From Castellaniella sp041677825 (GTDB lineage Bacteria > Pseudomonadota > Gammaproteobacteria > Burkholderiales > Burkholderiaceae_B): DNA of 64,000 nucleotides. Of this stretch, positions 12,643-21,981 are shown piece by piece. The notes under the pieces were generated by a model. It saw nothing but the letters and a program-made list of their open reading frames with translations. It searched no databases and had not been told where the DNA came from. How positions within the stretch are numbered: the stretch's first letter is position 1; each line of letters opens with the position of its first letter. The stretch spans positions 1-64,000 of the forward strand of contig NZ_JBAYPG010000005.1 in assembly GCF_041677825.1 (NCBI RefSeq), written 5' to 3'. The translations under genes and the position numbers were made by a program.

Positions 12643-14079
12643 TCACTCCACAAACAACAGGGCCGGGCACTCAAGGTAACGGCGCATGCCCTGGATGAAT
12701 TCAGCGGCATGCTGGCCATCGACCACGCGGTGATCAAAGGACGAGGACAGGTTCATCAGCTTGCGCGCCACCACCTGGCCATTTTGCAACACGGGGCGCT
12801 CGGCCACGCGGTTGACCCCGACGATGGCCACTTCGGGATGATTGATGACCGGCGTGGAGACGATGCCCCCCAGGGCCCCCAGGCTGGTGAGCGTGATGGT
12901 GGACCCGGTGAGTTCATCGCGTGCCGCCCTGCCCTGACGGGCAGCCTCGGCCAGGCGCGCGATCTCGGCGGCGCACGACCACAGATCGAGCGTCTCGGCG
13001 TGGTGCACGACAGGTACCATCAGCCCGGCCGGCGTCTGGGCCGCAACCCCCAGGTGAACCGCGGCATATTGGGTGACCACGCCCGCATCATCATCGAAAC
13101 GCGCATTGATCTGCGGATACTCGCGCAGGGCCAGGACCATGGCACGGGCCAGGAATGGCAGCAGGGTCAACTTGCCCCGCTCGGTGCTGTAGCGCGTGTT
13201 CAGACGCGCCCGCAGGCTTTCGAGTTCGGTGACATCGATTTCCTCGACGTAGGTGAAATGCGGAATGCGGCGCTTGGCTTCCTGCATTTTCTGAGCGATC
13301 TTGCGCCGCAGCCCGATGACCGGCACGGTAGTCTCTTCGTTCTGTGCAAGGTATTGCACACTGGCCGTGCGTGGGCCGGTGTCGTTGCGGTCCCGTGCCA
13401 GCCAGGCATCGAGATCGCCGTGGGTGATGCGCCCTGCCGGGCCACTGCCCGGCACATATTGCAGGGTGATGCCCAGATCCCAGGCCCGCCGACGCACCGC
13501 GGGCGACGCCAGGGGCCGCTGCCCCTGCGGACGCGCCGGCGCCAGAGCCGCTGGCGGCACGGCAGCCATTGCAGGTGTGGCGGTTGCGCGCGCCGTGGCC
13601 GTCTGTGGCCGCGCGCCGCCAGCGGATGATTCCGATCCTGCCTGTGGTGCCGCCTCGGCCCCCTTCGCAGCAGACCCGGACGCCGCTGCCACAGGCCCGG
13701 ACGCCGTCGCAGCAGGCCCCGGCACGGACCCGGCAGGCGCGGGCTGTGCGCCCGCAGCGGACCCATGGCCCGCCTGGCTGGCCGCGGTGGCGCGCACGGG
13801 CGCAGCGCCCGCCTGCCCGGCCGGGACGTTGCCTTCGCCCTCGACCTCGAGACGGATCAATTCGGAGCCCACGGCCATCACCTCGCCCACGACCCCGCCA
13901 AGGGCCAGCACCTTGCCGTTCACCGGCGACGGCACCTGGACCGTGGCCTTGTCGGTCATGACGTCGGCGAGCACCTGATCCTCGACCACGGCATCGCCGG
14001 CCTGCACGTGCCATTCGACCAGTTCGACCTCTGCAATGCCTTCACCGATATCCGGCATCTTGATGATATGTATACCCAT
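12643..14079 (-). CDS. bkdB: Branched-chain 2-oxoacid dehydrogenase E2, dihydrolipoyl acyltransferase
   Basis: E2 forms the core of the complex and transfers acyl groups to CoA. The 478-residue product has one lipoyl domain (about 1-78, with the lipoylated Lys in MTDKATV), a long Ala/Pro/Gly linker (about 80-180), a peripheral-subunit-binding domain (SPAVRRRAWDLGI) and a catalytic domain ending with the acyltransferase motif FDHRVVDG. The start is ATG-ATG; the upstream ATG (14082) overlaps the E1-beta TGA as ATGA, and the downstream one (14079) is better spaced from AGGAGG. The linker is unusually repetitive. Confidence 0.93.
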   Translation of the reverse strand: MGIHIIKMPDIGEGIAEVELVEWHVQAGDAVVEDQVLADVMTDKATVQVPSPVNGKVLALGGVVGEVMAVGSELIRLEVEGEGNVPAGQAGAAPVRATAASQAGHGSAAGAQPAPAGSVPGPAATASGPVAAASGSAAKGAEAAPQAGSESSAGGARPQTATARATATPAMAAVPPAALAPARPQGQRPLASPAVRRRAWDLGITLQYVPGSGPAGRITHGDLDAWLARDRNDTGPRTASVQYLAQNEETTVPVIGLRRKIAQKMQEAKRRIPHFTYVEEIDVTELESLRARLNTRYSTERGKLTLLPFLARAMVLALREYPQINARFDDDAGVVTQYAAVHLGVAAQTPAGLMVPVVHHAETLDLWSCAAEIARLAEAARQGRAARDELTGSTITLTSLGALGGIVSTPVINHPEVAIVGVNRVAERPVLQNGQVVARKLMNLSSSFDHRVVDGQHAAEFIQGMRRYLECPALLFVE

Positions 14080-15122
14080 CATGCCTCCTGGAACACGCGT
14101 TTGAACGCTTCGGCCACCCGCCGCGGACTGGGAAAATATGCCCATTCATGCGAATGCGGATAGGGTGTGTCCCAGCCCGTGACCCGCGCGATGGGGGCCT
14201 CGAGATAATAAAAGCAGTGCTCTTGTACCAGCGCACAGAGTTCGGCACCAAAACCGCCGGTGCGGGTGGCCTCGTGCACCACCACGCAGCGGCCGGTCTT
14301 GCGCACCGAATTCAGGATGGTCTCGAGATCGAGTGGCCAGAGACTGCGCAGATCGATGATGTCGGCCTCGATGCCGGCATCCAGTGCCGCCACCTCGGCC
14401 ACGTACACCATGGTGCCGTAGGTGAGCACCGTGAGTTCACGCCCTTCGCGGTAGACGGCAGCCGAATCGAGCGGCACCGTGTAATAGCCTTCGGGTACAT
14501 TGCCCAGAGGGTGCTTGGACCAGGGCACCACCGGCTGGTCGTGGTGACCATCGAAGGGGCCGTTGTACAGCCGCTTGGGTTCGAGGAAAATGACCGGATC
14601 GTCATTCTCGATGGCACTGATGAGCAGCCCCTTGGCATCGATGGGGTTCGAAGGCATGACCGTACGCAGGCCCGTGACATGCGTGAACAGGGCCTCGGGG
14701 CTCTGGCTGTGGGTCTGGCCACCGAAGATGCCACCGCCACAGGGCATGCGTATGGTCAGCGGCGCGGTGTAGCCGCCCGCCGAACGGTAGCGGATTCGCG
14801 CCGCCTCGGAAAAGATCTGATCGGCGGCCGGATAGAAATAGTCGGCAAACTGGATCTCGACCACCGGCCGCAGGCCGTAGGCCCCCATGCCGATGGCCGT
14901 GGCCACGATGCCGCTTTCGGAGATGGGCGAATCGAATACGCGCATCGAGCCATATTTGGCCTGCAGGCCTTCGGTGCAGCGGAATACCCCACCGAAGTAA
15001 CCGACGTCCTGACCAAAGACCACGACGTTGTCATCGCGCTCGAGCATGACATCCATGGCCGAGCGCAAGGCCTGGATCATGGTCATGGCGCGGGTACGGG
15101 ATTTTTCGTGGGCCATGCTCAC
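14079..15122 (-). CDS. bkdA2: Branched-chain 2-oxoacid dehydrogenase E1 beta subunit
   Basis: The beta subunit pairs with the E1 alpha subunit in thiamine-diphosphate-dependent decarboxylation of branched-chain 2-oxoacids. Its 347 residues include the transketolase-like pyrimidine-binding core (VFGQDVGYFGGVF; Glu-rich GIVATAIGMGAYG) and the C-terminal transketolase domain (VVHEATRTGGFGAEL). The first in-frame start is GTG at 15122, which overlaps the E1-alpha stop as GTGA; an ATG two codons later (15116) is an alternative. It is part of a tightly coupled four-gene operon. Confidence 0.94.
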   Translation of the reverse strand: MSMAHEKSRTRAMTMIQALRSAMDVMLERDDNVVVFGQDVGYFGGVFRCTEGLQAKYGSMRVFDSPISESGIVATAIGMGAYGLRPVVEIQFADYFYPAADQIFSEAARIRYRSAGGYTAPLTIRMPCGGGIFGGQTHSQSPEALFTHVTGLRTVMPSNPIDAKGLLISAIENDDPVIFLEPKRLYNGPFDGHHDQPVVPWSKHPLGNVPEGYYTVPLDSAAVYREGRELTVLTYGTMVYVAEVAALDAGIEADIIDLRSLWPLDLETILNSVRKTGRCVVVHEATRTGGFGAELCALVQEHCFYYLEAPIARVTGWDTPYPHSHEWAYFPSPRRVAEAFKRVFQEA

Positions 15123-16357
15123 ACCCCCATTTGCTGGCGTTGCTGCCGCAGGTGCAGCGGCATGTCCTTGTACACATCCTCGAACATGGTGGCCACGCTG
15201 CTCGTGCGCCCCGTGGCCAACGTGCCGTGGGCCTCGGCCTTCTTCTGGGCAGCCACCACTTCGGCCTCGCAGGACTTCTGCAGGGCCTGGTGCTCTTTTT
15301 CGGACCAGATGCCACGTGCGATCATGTACTGCTTCAGGCGGATGATGGGATCGCCCAGGGGAAAGCGCGACCAGTCATCGGCCGGACGGTACTTTGATGG
15401 GTCATCGGAGGTCGAGTGGGGCCCGGCCCTGTAGCTGATCCATTCGATCAGGGTGGGGCCGAAATTGCTGCGCGCCCGCTTCGCCGCCCAGCGCGATACC
15501 GCATGCACGGCCAGAAAGTCGTTGCCATCGACCCGCAGCGAGGCCACATTCGAGCCGATGCCGCGCGCCGCCAGGGTCGTGTTCTCGCCCCCGGCCACGG
15601 CCTGGAAAGTGGAAATGGCCCACTGGTTGTTGATCACGTTCAGGATCACCGGCGCACGGTACACGTGCGCGAAGAGCAAGGCGGTCTGGTAGTCGGACTC
15701 GGCTGTCGCGCCATCACCGATCCAGCCGCAGGCGATGCGGGTATCGCCCTTGATGGCCGATGCCATGGCCCAGCCCACCGCCTGTGGCATCTGCGTGGCC
15801 AGGTTGCCGGAGATCGAATAGAAGCCCTTTTCGGGCACCGAGTACATGATGGGCAACTGGCGACCCTTGAGCGGATCCTGGTCGTTCGAGAAAACCTGGC
15901 ACATCATGTCGAACAGGTCGTAGTCGCGCGCGATCAGCAGGCCCTGCTGACGATACGACGGGAAATGCATGTCATCGGGGCGCAGGGCCAGAGCCTGGCC
16001 GATGCTGATGGCCTCTTCACCCAGGCACTGCATGTAGAACGACGTCTTTTTCTGCCGCTGCGCAATCACCATGCGCGCATCGAAGATGCGCGTGCAGACC
16101 ATGGCCCTCATGCCCTTGCGCAGCGTGTCGTCGTCGGGCGCATCGTCGGCCCAGGGGCCTTGCGGCTGGCCGTTGTCATCCAGCACCCGGATGAAACCCT
16201 GGGCCAGATCGCGGGTGTCGTAAGGCAGGACGTCGATGGGGGGTTTGCGGGCCTGACCTGCCGGTTGCAGACGCAGGTAGGAGAAATCGGTAGTCTGCCC
16301 GGGGCGCCCGGACGGTTCGGGCACATAGAATTCGAGTGGTGTCTGTGTCATGGTCAT
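15119..16357 (-). CDS. bkdA1: Branched-chain 2-oxoacid dehydrogenase E1 alpha subunit
   Basis: This 412-residue subunit binds thiamine diphosphate (motif GDGATAESD ... NNQWAIST) and decarboxylates the 2-oxoacids from valine, leucine and isoleucine. The long N-terminal extension (about 80 residues before MRAMVCTRIFDARM) and the phosphorylation-loop-like SYRAGPHSTSDDPSKYR are those of the branched-chain E1 alpha rather than the pyruvate enzyme. It is the first gene of the bkd operon. No AsnC/Lrp-type bkdR gene is adjacent, unlike in pseudomonads. Start codons at 16357 and 16351 are equally plausible. Confidence 0.94.
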   Translation of the reverse strand: MTMTQTPLEFYVPEPSGRPGQTTDFSYLRLQPAGQARKPPIDVLPYDTRDLAQGFIRVLDDNGQPQGPWADDAPDDDTLRKGMRAMVCTRIFDARMVIAQRQKKTSFYMQCLGEEAISIGQALALRPDDMHFPSYRQQGLLIARDYDLFDMMCQVFSNDQDPLKGRQLPIMYSVPEKGFYSISGNLATQMPQAVGWAMASAIKGDTRIACGWIGDGATAESDYQTALLFAHVYRAPVILNVINNQWAISTFQAVAGGENTTLAARGIGSNVASLRVDGNDFLAVHAVSRWAAKRARSNFGPTLIEWISYRAGPHSTSDDPSKYRPADDWSRFPLGDPIIRLKQYMIARGIWSEKEHQALQKSCEAEVVAAQKKAEAHGTLATGRTSSVATMFEDVYKDMPLHLRQQRQQMGV

Positions 16358-16449
16358 GAAAATCTTGTGGATTTATGACAGGCCCGGACATGCCCCGAAA
16401 CAGGGCACGCAAGGCTGCAAGCCGTCTTTTGGACGTCTGACGCATGATC

Positions 16450-16479
16450 GCCGATCTGACCTATTTGCGCAAGATCGGC
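16450..16479. promoter_or_regulatory. Inverted repeat between comEC and the bkd operon
   Basis: GCCGATC and GATCGGC form a 7-base dyad separated by 16 bases, just after the comEC stop and about 95 bases before bkdA1. No T-run follows on the minus strand, so it is not a typical intrinsic terminator. It may be an operator of the bkd promoter or a hairpin ending comEC messages. The remaining bases of 16358-16485 show no gene. Confidence 0.3.
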
Positions 16480-16485
16480 CTGACC

Positions 16486-19023
16486 TTACCCGCGCCGCCC
16501 ATGCCAGTATCGGCGTGACGACTCCAGCACACTGTACACCGAGAGCCCCCGCATGCGCGAGTGTGCCATGATGGCGCCCTGCCGGTCCGTGCGCCAGATG
16601 CGTGCGCCGGCGCGCTGCCACCGGCGCACGACGGCACGATCCGGATGCCCGTGCCGGTTCCAGCGCCCGGCCTGGATGAGGACATGTCCTGGCACACTGG
16701 CCTCGACAAACGCCGCCGTCGAAGAGGTCCGCGAGCCATGGTGGGCGGCCACGACCACGTCGCTTGCGCCCAACCCGCGGTGTACCAGGGCAGCTTCGGC
16801 CTGCCGTTCGATGTCCCCGGTCAGCAGCGCGCCGTGCCGCGCGCCGCGCACCCGCAAGACACAGCTGCCTTCATTGGCCGCATTGCCTTTGCGCACGGCC
16901 CGCTGATCGAGAGGCCAGAGAAACTCGAACGCGACGCCATCGACGACCCAATGGCTGCCGAACAGGCAGGGCACCATCGCCAGTGGCCCGGGTGGTACCC
17001 CCGCCTGCAGTTTGCGCGCCTCGGCCTGCAGCCAGTTCTGGAGATCGAACGAGGCGAAGCTCTGTTCAACTGGAATGCCCTGAAGCACGCCCGACACCCC
17101 ACCCGCATGATCCAGATCGGCGTGCGAAACGATCAGGGCATCGAGCCGGGTGATCCCCAGCGCCCTGAGCGCGGGCAGCACAGTGCGCGAGCCCTCTTCC
17201 GAATCGCGGGCGTGACGGGCACCCGCATCGAACAGCAACGTGTGGCGCGCCGTCTGGATCAGCACCGCGCTGCCTTGCCCCACATCCAGCGCCAGCAGAT
17301 CCCATTCACCGGAACCCGGCCGTGGCGGCGTCCACAGCAGCATGGGCAGAAAGGCCAGCCACGGCCAATAGCGCTGGCCTGCCACGACGGGCTTCGGATA
17401 CAGGGCCAGGCCCGCACCGCACAAGGCCACCAGATAGATCCAGGCCGGGCCGGCCGGCACCGGCCAGGTCGGCAGCGCAGCCAGCCATTCGGTCGGCCAC
17501 ATCATGGCCTGCAGCACGGCGTGCGCCAGCCAGGCGAGACCCTGCGCCGCCCAATCCGCACCCGGCAGCAGCGCGACCGCAGCCAGCAGCAGCGACAGCG
17601 GTGTGACCACGAGTTCGATAAGCGGTATCGCATAGGCATTGGCCAGCGGCGAGACCACGGAAATCTCGTGAAACAGCCAGGCGAGCGCCGGCGCCAGCGC
17701 GAACGTGACGGCCAATTGCAACTTGACCGCCAGGCGCACTGTGCGCTGCCAACTGGCATCCGCCCTGTTGCCCGGGCCAGCGGACGCGGAGTCACCTTCG
17801 TGCAAGGCCTGCTGCGACGCTGCGCCGACCGCAAACAGGATGGCCACGGCCATGAACGAGAGCCAGAATCCGCTGGCACGGATGGACCACGGATCGAAGG
17901 CCACCACCAGCACGGCGGCCAGCGCCAGCACCCGACTGGGACTCAGGCGCAACTGCAAGGCCTGTGCGCCCGCCACGACGGCGAGCATCAGGAAGGTGCG
18001 CTGGGCCGGCACGCCCCAGCCCGCCAACAGACAGTACAGCCAGGCCACCAGGAGCGCGGCGCACGCAGCGGCCCGGCGCGCCGGCCAGTGCTCGGCCAGG
18101 CAGCGCCCCCGCCAGCGCGCACGCCGCCACAGCGCTGACACGAACAGCGCCGCTGCGCCCGACAGCATCGTGATGTGCGAACCCGAGATCGAGACCAGAT
18201 GGGTCAGCCCCGAGCGGTTGAAGACCTGCCAGTCGGCATCATCCACGCCATCCTGATCGCCGATGGCCAGCGCCCGCAGGACCGGGCCATAGCGACGCTC
18301 GACCAGCCAGGGCGCCATGGCCTTGCGCACCGCGTGGCGCGCGCGCTCAGCCACGATGGACAGGCTGTGCCAATCGTCGTCGCGCAGGTGCAGGGGCGTG
18401 CCCCGCACCGTGCCCACGGCGCGCAGGCCCTGTGTGAACACATGGCCTTCGTAGTCGAAGCCGCCGGGGTTGTGCGCGGAGAAGATGGGCCGCAGGACGA
18501 GCGCCATGCGCCACACCTGGCCAGGCCGCACTTCCGGAAAGGGTGGATCGGCCGCCCGGGGTGCGGCGTGTGGGCTGCGCCAGCCGGTGGCGGCCCAGTT
18601 CACCCGGATACGCTGCGGTACCCCGGCCGGATGCGCATGCAGCACGTCGGCATCGAAACCGATGCGGTCCGGCTGCAGGCGCGGCAGGCTGGCCACCCGC
18701 AGTTCGACCCGCGAGACCCGATCCACGTTGCCGTCGGCCAGGGCCTGGCCAAGCCGCGCCTGTGCCCACACCGTGGTCAGCGCGAAACCCGACCAGGCGG
18801 CGAGCAGACACCAGCCCAGGCGTGAAAGGCCAGGCCACATTTCGGGCCAGAGCGTGCCAGACCAGACCATTGGCCATGCACGTGCTCCCCACCACGCCAG
18901 CACCTGAACCGCAAGCACGGCCACCAGCGCCGCGCCCAATGCAGGCCGCGGGGCCAGGCTTGCCATCTCGTGGACTGCAATCACCCCCAGCAGCCCGGCC
19001 ATCACCGCCAGACGCCCCACCAT
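16486..19023 (-). CDS. comEC: DNA internalisation competence protein ComEC/Rec2
   Basis: ComEC forms the inner-membrane channel for single-stranded DNA during natural transformation. The 845-residue protein has an N-terminal hydrophobic region and DUF4131-like part, a Competence domain with many membrane spans (about 240-520, with the motif HLVSISGSHI), and a C-terminal metallo-beta-lactamase-like domain with HADLDHAGG and AAHHGSRTSS. All three expected domains are intact. It is downstream of tatD on the same strand. Presence of comEC alone does not prove competence. Confidence 0.93.
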   Translation of the reverse strand: MVGRLAVMAGLLGVIAVHEMASLAPRPALGAALVAVLAVQVLAWWGARAWPMVWSGTLWPEMWPGLSRLGWCLLAAWSGFALTTVWAQARLGQALADGNVDRVSRVELRVASLPRLQPDRIGFDADVLHAHPAGVPQRIRVNWAATGWRSPHAAPRAADPPFPEVRPGQVWRMALVLRPIFSAHNPGGFDYEGHVFTQGLRAVGTVRGTPLHLRDDDWHSLSIVAERARHAVRKAMAPWLVERRYGPVLRALAIGDQDGVDDADWQVFNRSGLTHLVSISGSHITMLSGAAALFVSALWRRARWRGRCLAEHWPARRAAACAALLVAWLYCLLAGWGVPAQRTFLMLAVVAGAQALQLRLSPSRVLALAAVLVVAFDPWSIRASGFWLSFMAVAILFAVGAASQQALHEGDSASAGPGNRADASWQRTVRLAVKLQLAVTFALAPALAWLFHEISVVSPLANAYAIPLIELVVTPLSLLLAAVALLPGADWAAQGLAWLAHAVLQAMMWPTEWLAALPTWPVPAGPAWIYLVALCGAGLALYPKPVVAGQRYWPWLAFLPMLLWTPPRPGSGEWDLLALDVGQGSAVLIQTARHTLLFDAGARHARDSEEGSRTVLPALRALGITRLDALIVSHADLDHAGGVSGVLQGIPVEQSFASFDLQNWLQAEARKLQAGVPPGPLAMVPCLFGSHWVVDGVAFEFLWPLDQRAVRKGNAANEGSCVLRVRGARHGALLTGDIERQAEAALVHRGLGASDVVVAAHHGSRTSSTAAFVEASVPGHVLIQAGRWNRHGHPDRAVVRRWQRAGARIWRTDRQGAIMAHSRMRGLSVYSVLESSRRYWHGRRG

Positions 19024-19139
19024 GTCGTACCCCCGACAACGCTTCCGGGATCATGGTAGGCGCCATCCGGGGCGCCGCCGGTGGCTGCGGTTGCCACAGT
19101 CACAGCGGGAATCCCGCAGTCTTGGGCACCCCGGCCGCG

Positions 19140-19976
19140 CTACAGCGACTCCGTGGCCAGCAAGGCCTGCAGGCGCGGCAGAACGCGCAGGGCGTTGCGG
19201 GCACATTCGCGCGCCACATCCGCAGTGTCCAGCCCGCGCAGCTGCGCCAGCGTGTGCGCAATCCCCGCCAGTTCCGCCGGCTCGTTGCGCGGCCGCGCGG
19301 TGGCTGCGGCACCGGGCCCCCCGAGCCAGGCGGGCGGCATATCGGGTGCATCGGTCTCGAGCACCAGGGCAGACAAGGGCAACTGGCTGGCCAGGCGCCG
19401 GATCTGCAGGGCGCGCGAATAGGTCAGCGCACCCCCCATGCCGAGCGCAAATCCGCGCGCCATGAATTGTTGCGCCTGCTGGAAGCTGCCATTGAATGCG
19501 TGCGCGATGCCGCGCACGCCGGACACCTGGCGCAGATACTTGAGCAGCCGGTCCTGTGCCTTGCGCCCATGCAGGAGCACGGGCAGGTCATGGGCTGCGG
19601 CGAGCTGCAGCTGGCGCACGAAAAAACGTTCCTGGCGGGCCCGATGCGGCGCGTCGGCATGCCCGGGTGCATAAAAGTCCAGACCGATCTCGCCCATTGC
19701 GAGCAGCTTGGGATCCTGGCAAGCCGCCTGCAGGCATTGCTGCAGCCGGTCCAGATCCCCCTCGGAGGCCTGGGCAACATACAGCGGATGAATGCCCAGG
19801 GCATAACCCACCCCGGGGGTGGCGTGGGCCAGGCGCTGGACGGCCTCGAAGTTGGCGACGGCCACGGCCGGCACGACGATGGCCCGCACGCCGGCCCGGC
19901 GCGCCCGGCCCAGCACCAGGGGCCGATCCGCAGCGAATGCCCCCGCATCCAGATGGCAATGGGTGTCGATCAGCAT
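19140..19976 (-). CDS. TatD-family metal-dependent deoxyribonuclease
   Basis: The 278-residue amidohydrolase-fold protein begins MLIDTHCHLDAG, where HCH-like His residues bind metal. It keeps the other TatD ligands (GEIGLDFY, LLHGRKAQDR, HAFNGS, LETDAPDMPP). TatD proteins are cytoplasmic 3'-to-5' exonucleases or DNases with roles in DNA repair or degradation. The gene overlaps the lolD stop by 7 bases, so translation is probably coupled in a lolC-lolD-tatD-comEC series. Confidence 0.9.
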   Translation of the reverse strand: MLIDTHCHLDAGAFAADRPLVLGRARRAGVRAIVVPAVAVANFEAVQRLAHATPGVGYALGIHPLYVAQASEGDLDRLQQCLQAACQDPKLLAMGEIGLDFYAPGHADAPHRARQERFFVRQLQLAAAHDLPVLLHGRKAQDRLLKYLRQVSGVRGIAHAFNGSFQQAQQFMARGFALGMGGALTYSRALQIRRLASQLPLSALVLETDAPDMPPAWLGGPGAAATARPRNEPAELAGIAHTLAQLRGLDTADVARECARNALRVLPRLQALLATESL

Positions 19977-20680
19977 GCCGGATCCAGGCGACCGGCATCC
20001 ATGGTCAGCTGCCGGTGCGCCAGCGCGGCCAGGGCAGGATCATGGGTCACGATCACGAAGGCCATGCCGAGCGAGCGATTGATGTCGAGCAGGAGTTCGA
20101 ACATGGCTCTGGCCGTCTCGCGATCGAGATTGCCAGTGGGCTCATCGGCGAGTACGCAGGCGGGCTCGGCCACCAGCGCACGGGCCAGCGCCACCCGCTG
20201 GCGCTCGCCGCCCGACAGCTGCCCCGGAAAATGCCCTGCCCGCTGCTGCAGGCCAACCCGCGCCAGCAGCCGTTCGGCAGCCGCGCGTGCCCTGGCCCTG
20301 GGCTGGCCACGCACGATGAGCGGCATGGCCACATTGTCGAGCGCGCTGAATTCGGGCAGCAGGTGGTGGAACTGGTAGACGAACCCGAGGGCCCGATTGC
20401 GCAAATGGCTGCGCGCTGCTTCGGACAGACCATCTGTCGGCTGGCCAGCAACATCCACCGAGCCGGAATCGGGCACATCGAGCAGCCCCAGCAAGTGCAG
20501 CAGAGTACTCTTGCCCGACCCCGACGCGCCCACGATGGCGACCATTTCACCAGCGTGCACCTGCAGGTTCACGTCCTGCAGCACGGGCACCCGGCCAGCC
20601 CCTTCATCATAGGTACGGCAGAGCCTGCGCGCGTGCAGCACCACGGTGCGACTGGAGTTCACGGTACGGGCATCAGTCAT
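19970..20680 (-). CDS. lolD: Lipoprotein-releasing ABC transporter ATPase LolD
   Basis: LolD energises release of outer-membrane lipoproteins from the inner membrane to LolA. The 236-residue protein has Walker A GASGSGKST, the signature LSGGERQRVALARAL, Walker B CVLADEPTGNLD and the H-loop VTHDPAL. The start MTDARTV at 20680 overlaps the end of the permease gene by 8 bases; an ATG 12 codons upstream lacks family support. The FQFHHLLPEF-type Q-loop region is that of the LolD/MacB class. Confidence 0.93.
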   Translation of the reverse strand: MTDARTVNSSRTVVLHARRLCRTYDEGAGRVPVLQDVNLQVHAGEMVAIVGASGSGKSTLLHLLGLLDVPDSGSVDVAGQPTDGLSEAARSHLRNRALGFVYQFHHLLPEFSALDNVAMPLIVRGQPRARARAAAERLLARVGLQQRAGHFPGQLSGGERQRVALARALVAEPACVLADEPTGNLDRETARAMFELLLDINRSLGMAFVIVTHDPALAALAHRQLTMDAGRLDPAC

Positions 20681-21938
20681 GGCGCAGTATCCGGGCCGGC
20701 TGCAGGCGCGCGGCACGCCAGCCGGGGTACAGCGTGGCCAGCAGTGACAACACCAGCGAGGTGCCGGCGATCACCACGATGTCGGCCAGTTGTGGATTGG
20801 AAGGCAGCTCGCTGATGAAATAGATCTGCTGGGGCAGAAAATGGATGCCCAGCAAGCGCTCGATCCAGGGGACGATGACGTCGATGTGGACCGCGACCAG
20901 GATCCCCCCCGCCACCCCCAGGGCGGTACCCAGGACACCAATCAGGGCGCCCTGGATCAGGAAAATGCGCGCCACCTGGCCCGGCGTGGCCCCCAGCGTG
21001 CGCAGGATGGCGATGTCCGACCGCTTGTCCTTGACCGCCATCACCAGCGAAGACAGCAGATTGAACGCCGCCACCGCGACGATCAGGGCAAGAATCAGGA
21101 ACATCATGCGCTTTTCAGTCTGCACCGCGGCAAACCAGGTGCGGTTGTTCTGGGTCCAGTCTGACGCCAGCACGCCAGGGGGCAGTTCGCCAAGCAGGGC
21201 GTGAGCCACCCGGGGTGCCTGCTGCATGTCGGCGATGCGCAAGCGTACGCCGCTGGTGCCACTGCCCCTGAACACCCTGCCGGCGTCCTGCACGTCGATG
21301 AAGACGAGCGATGAATCGTATTCATAATGGCCGCTGGAAAACAGGCCCGAGATGGTGAACTGGCGCATGCGCGGCGCAAACCCGGCAGGCGAGACGGAAC
21401 CTTCCGGGGCCAGCAGCAGGACCGTGTCGCCCACACCCGCCCCCAGCGACCGTGCGAGCTGGGTGCCAAGAATCAGGTGATAACGGCCCGGTGCAAGGCT
21501 GTCGAGCGATCCATCGACCATCTGCCCGGCCAGATCCGAGACCTCCGGCTCGAGCGCCGGATCGATCCCCCGGACCTGCACCCCGGACAGGGCCCTGCCA
21601 CGCGCCAGCATGGCCTGCGACGCCACGAACGGTGCCGCAGCACGCACTTCGGGCAGCTCTTCGGCCTGTGCGGCCAGCGCTTGCCAATGCTGCAGAACAT
21701 CGTCATGGCCCACACCCGGCACGATCAGCTCGATGTGCGGCAGCACCGACAGCATGCGATCGCGCACCTGGGCCTGAAAGCCATTCATCACGGACAGCAC
21801 GATGATGAGCGCCGCCACGCCCAGTGCGATGCCCGCCATGGAACTGAAGGCCACGAAGGACACGAAGCGGTCACCGCTTCGTCGCCCCCAACGCCCCAGA
21901 CCCGCATAACGGGCGCCTATCCACCATTCATACGCCAT
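20673..21938 (-). CDS. Lipoprotein-releasing ABC transporter permease (LolC/LolE/LolF type)
   Basis: This 421-residue inner-membrane protein has the FtsX/LolC layout: one N-terminal membrane span (SFVAFSSMAGIALGVAALII), a large periplasmic domain (about 50-270) and three C-terminal spans (LIVAVAAFNLLSSLVMAV; GTALGVAGGILVAV; VVIAGTSLVLSLLATLYPGW). It lies directly upstream of lolD. Only one permease gene is present, whereas enterobacteria have lolC and lolE flanking lolD. That suggests a homodimeric LolF-like arrangement, unless a second gene exists elsewhere. Confidence 0.88.
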   Translation of the reverse strand: MAYEWWIGARYAGLGRWGRRSGDRFVSFVAFSSMAGIALGVAALIIVLSVMNGFQAQVRDRMLSVLPHIELIVPGVGHDDVLQHWQALAAQAEELPEVRAAAPFVASQAMLARGRALSGVQVRGIDPALEPEVSDLAGQMVDGSLDSLAPGRYHLILGTQLARSLGAGVGDTVLLLAPEGSVSPAGFAPRMRQFTISGLFSSGHYEYDSSLVFIDVQDAGRVFRGSGTSGVRLRIADMQQAPRVAHALLGELPPGVLASDWTQNNRTWFAAVQTEKRMMFLILALIVAVAAFNLLSSLVMAVKDKRSDIAILRTLGATPGQVARIFLIQGALIGVLGTALGVAGGILVAVHIDVIVPWIERLLGIHFLPQQIYFISELPSNPQLADIVVIAGTSLVLSLLATLYPGWRAARLQPARILRHD

Positions 21939-21981
21939 GTGTATCGCCCCGTGCCCCGATCCTATCCTCTACAATCGCGCC

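Noticed and set aside
16561..18138. 525-residue plus-strand frame opposite comEC
   Set aside because: Composition is Gln/His/Arg-rich, typical of an antisense shadow, while comEC has all its domains.
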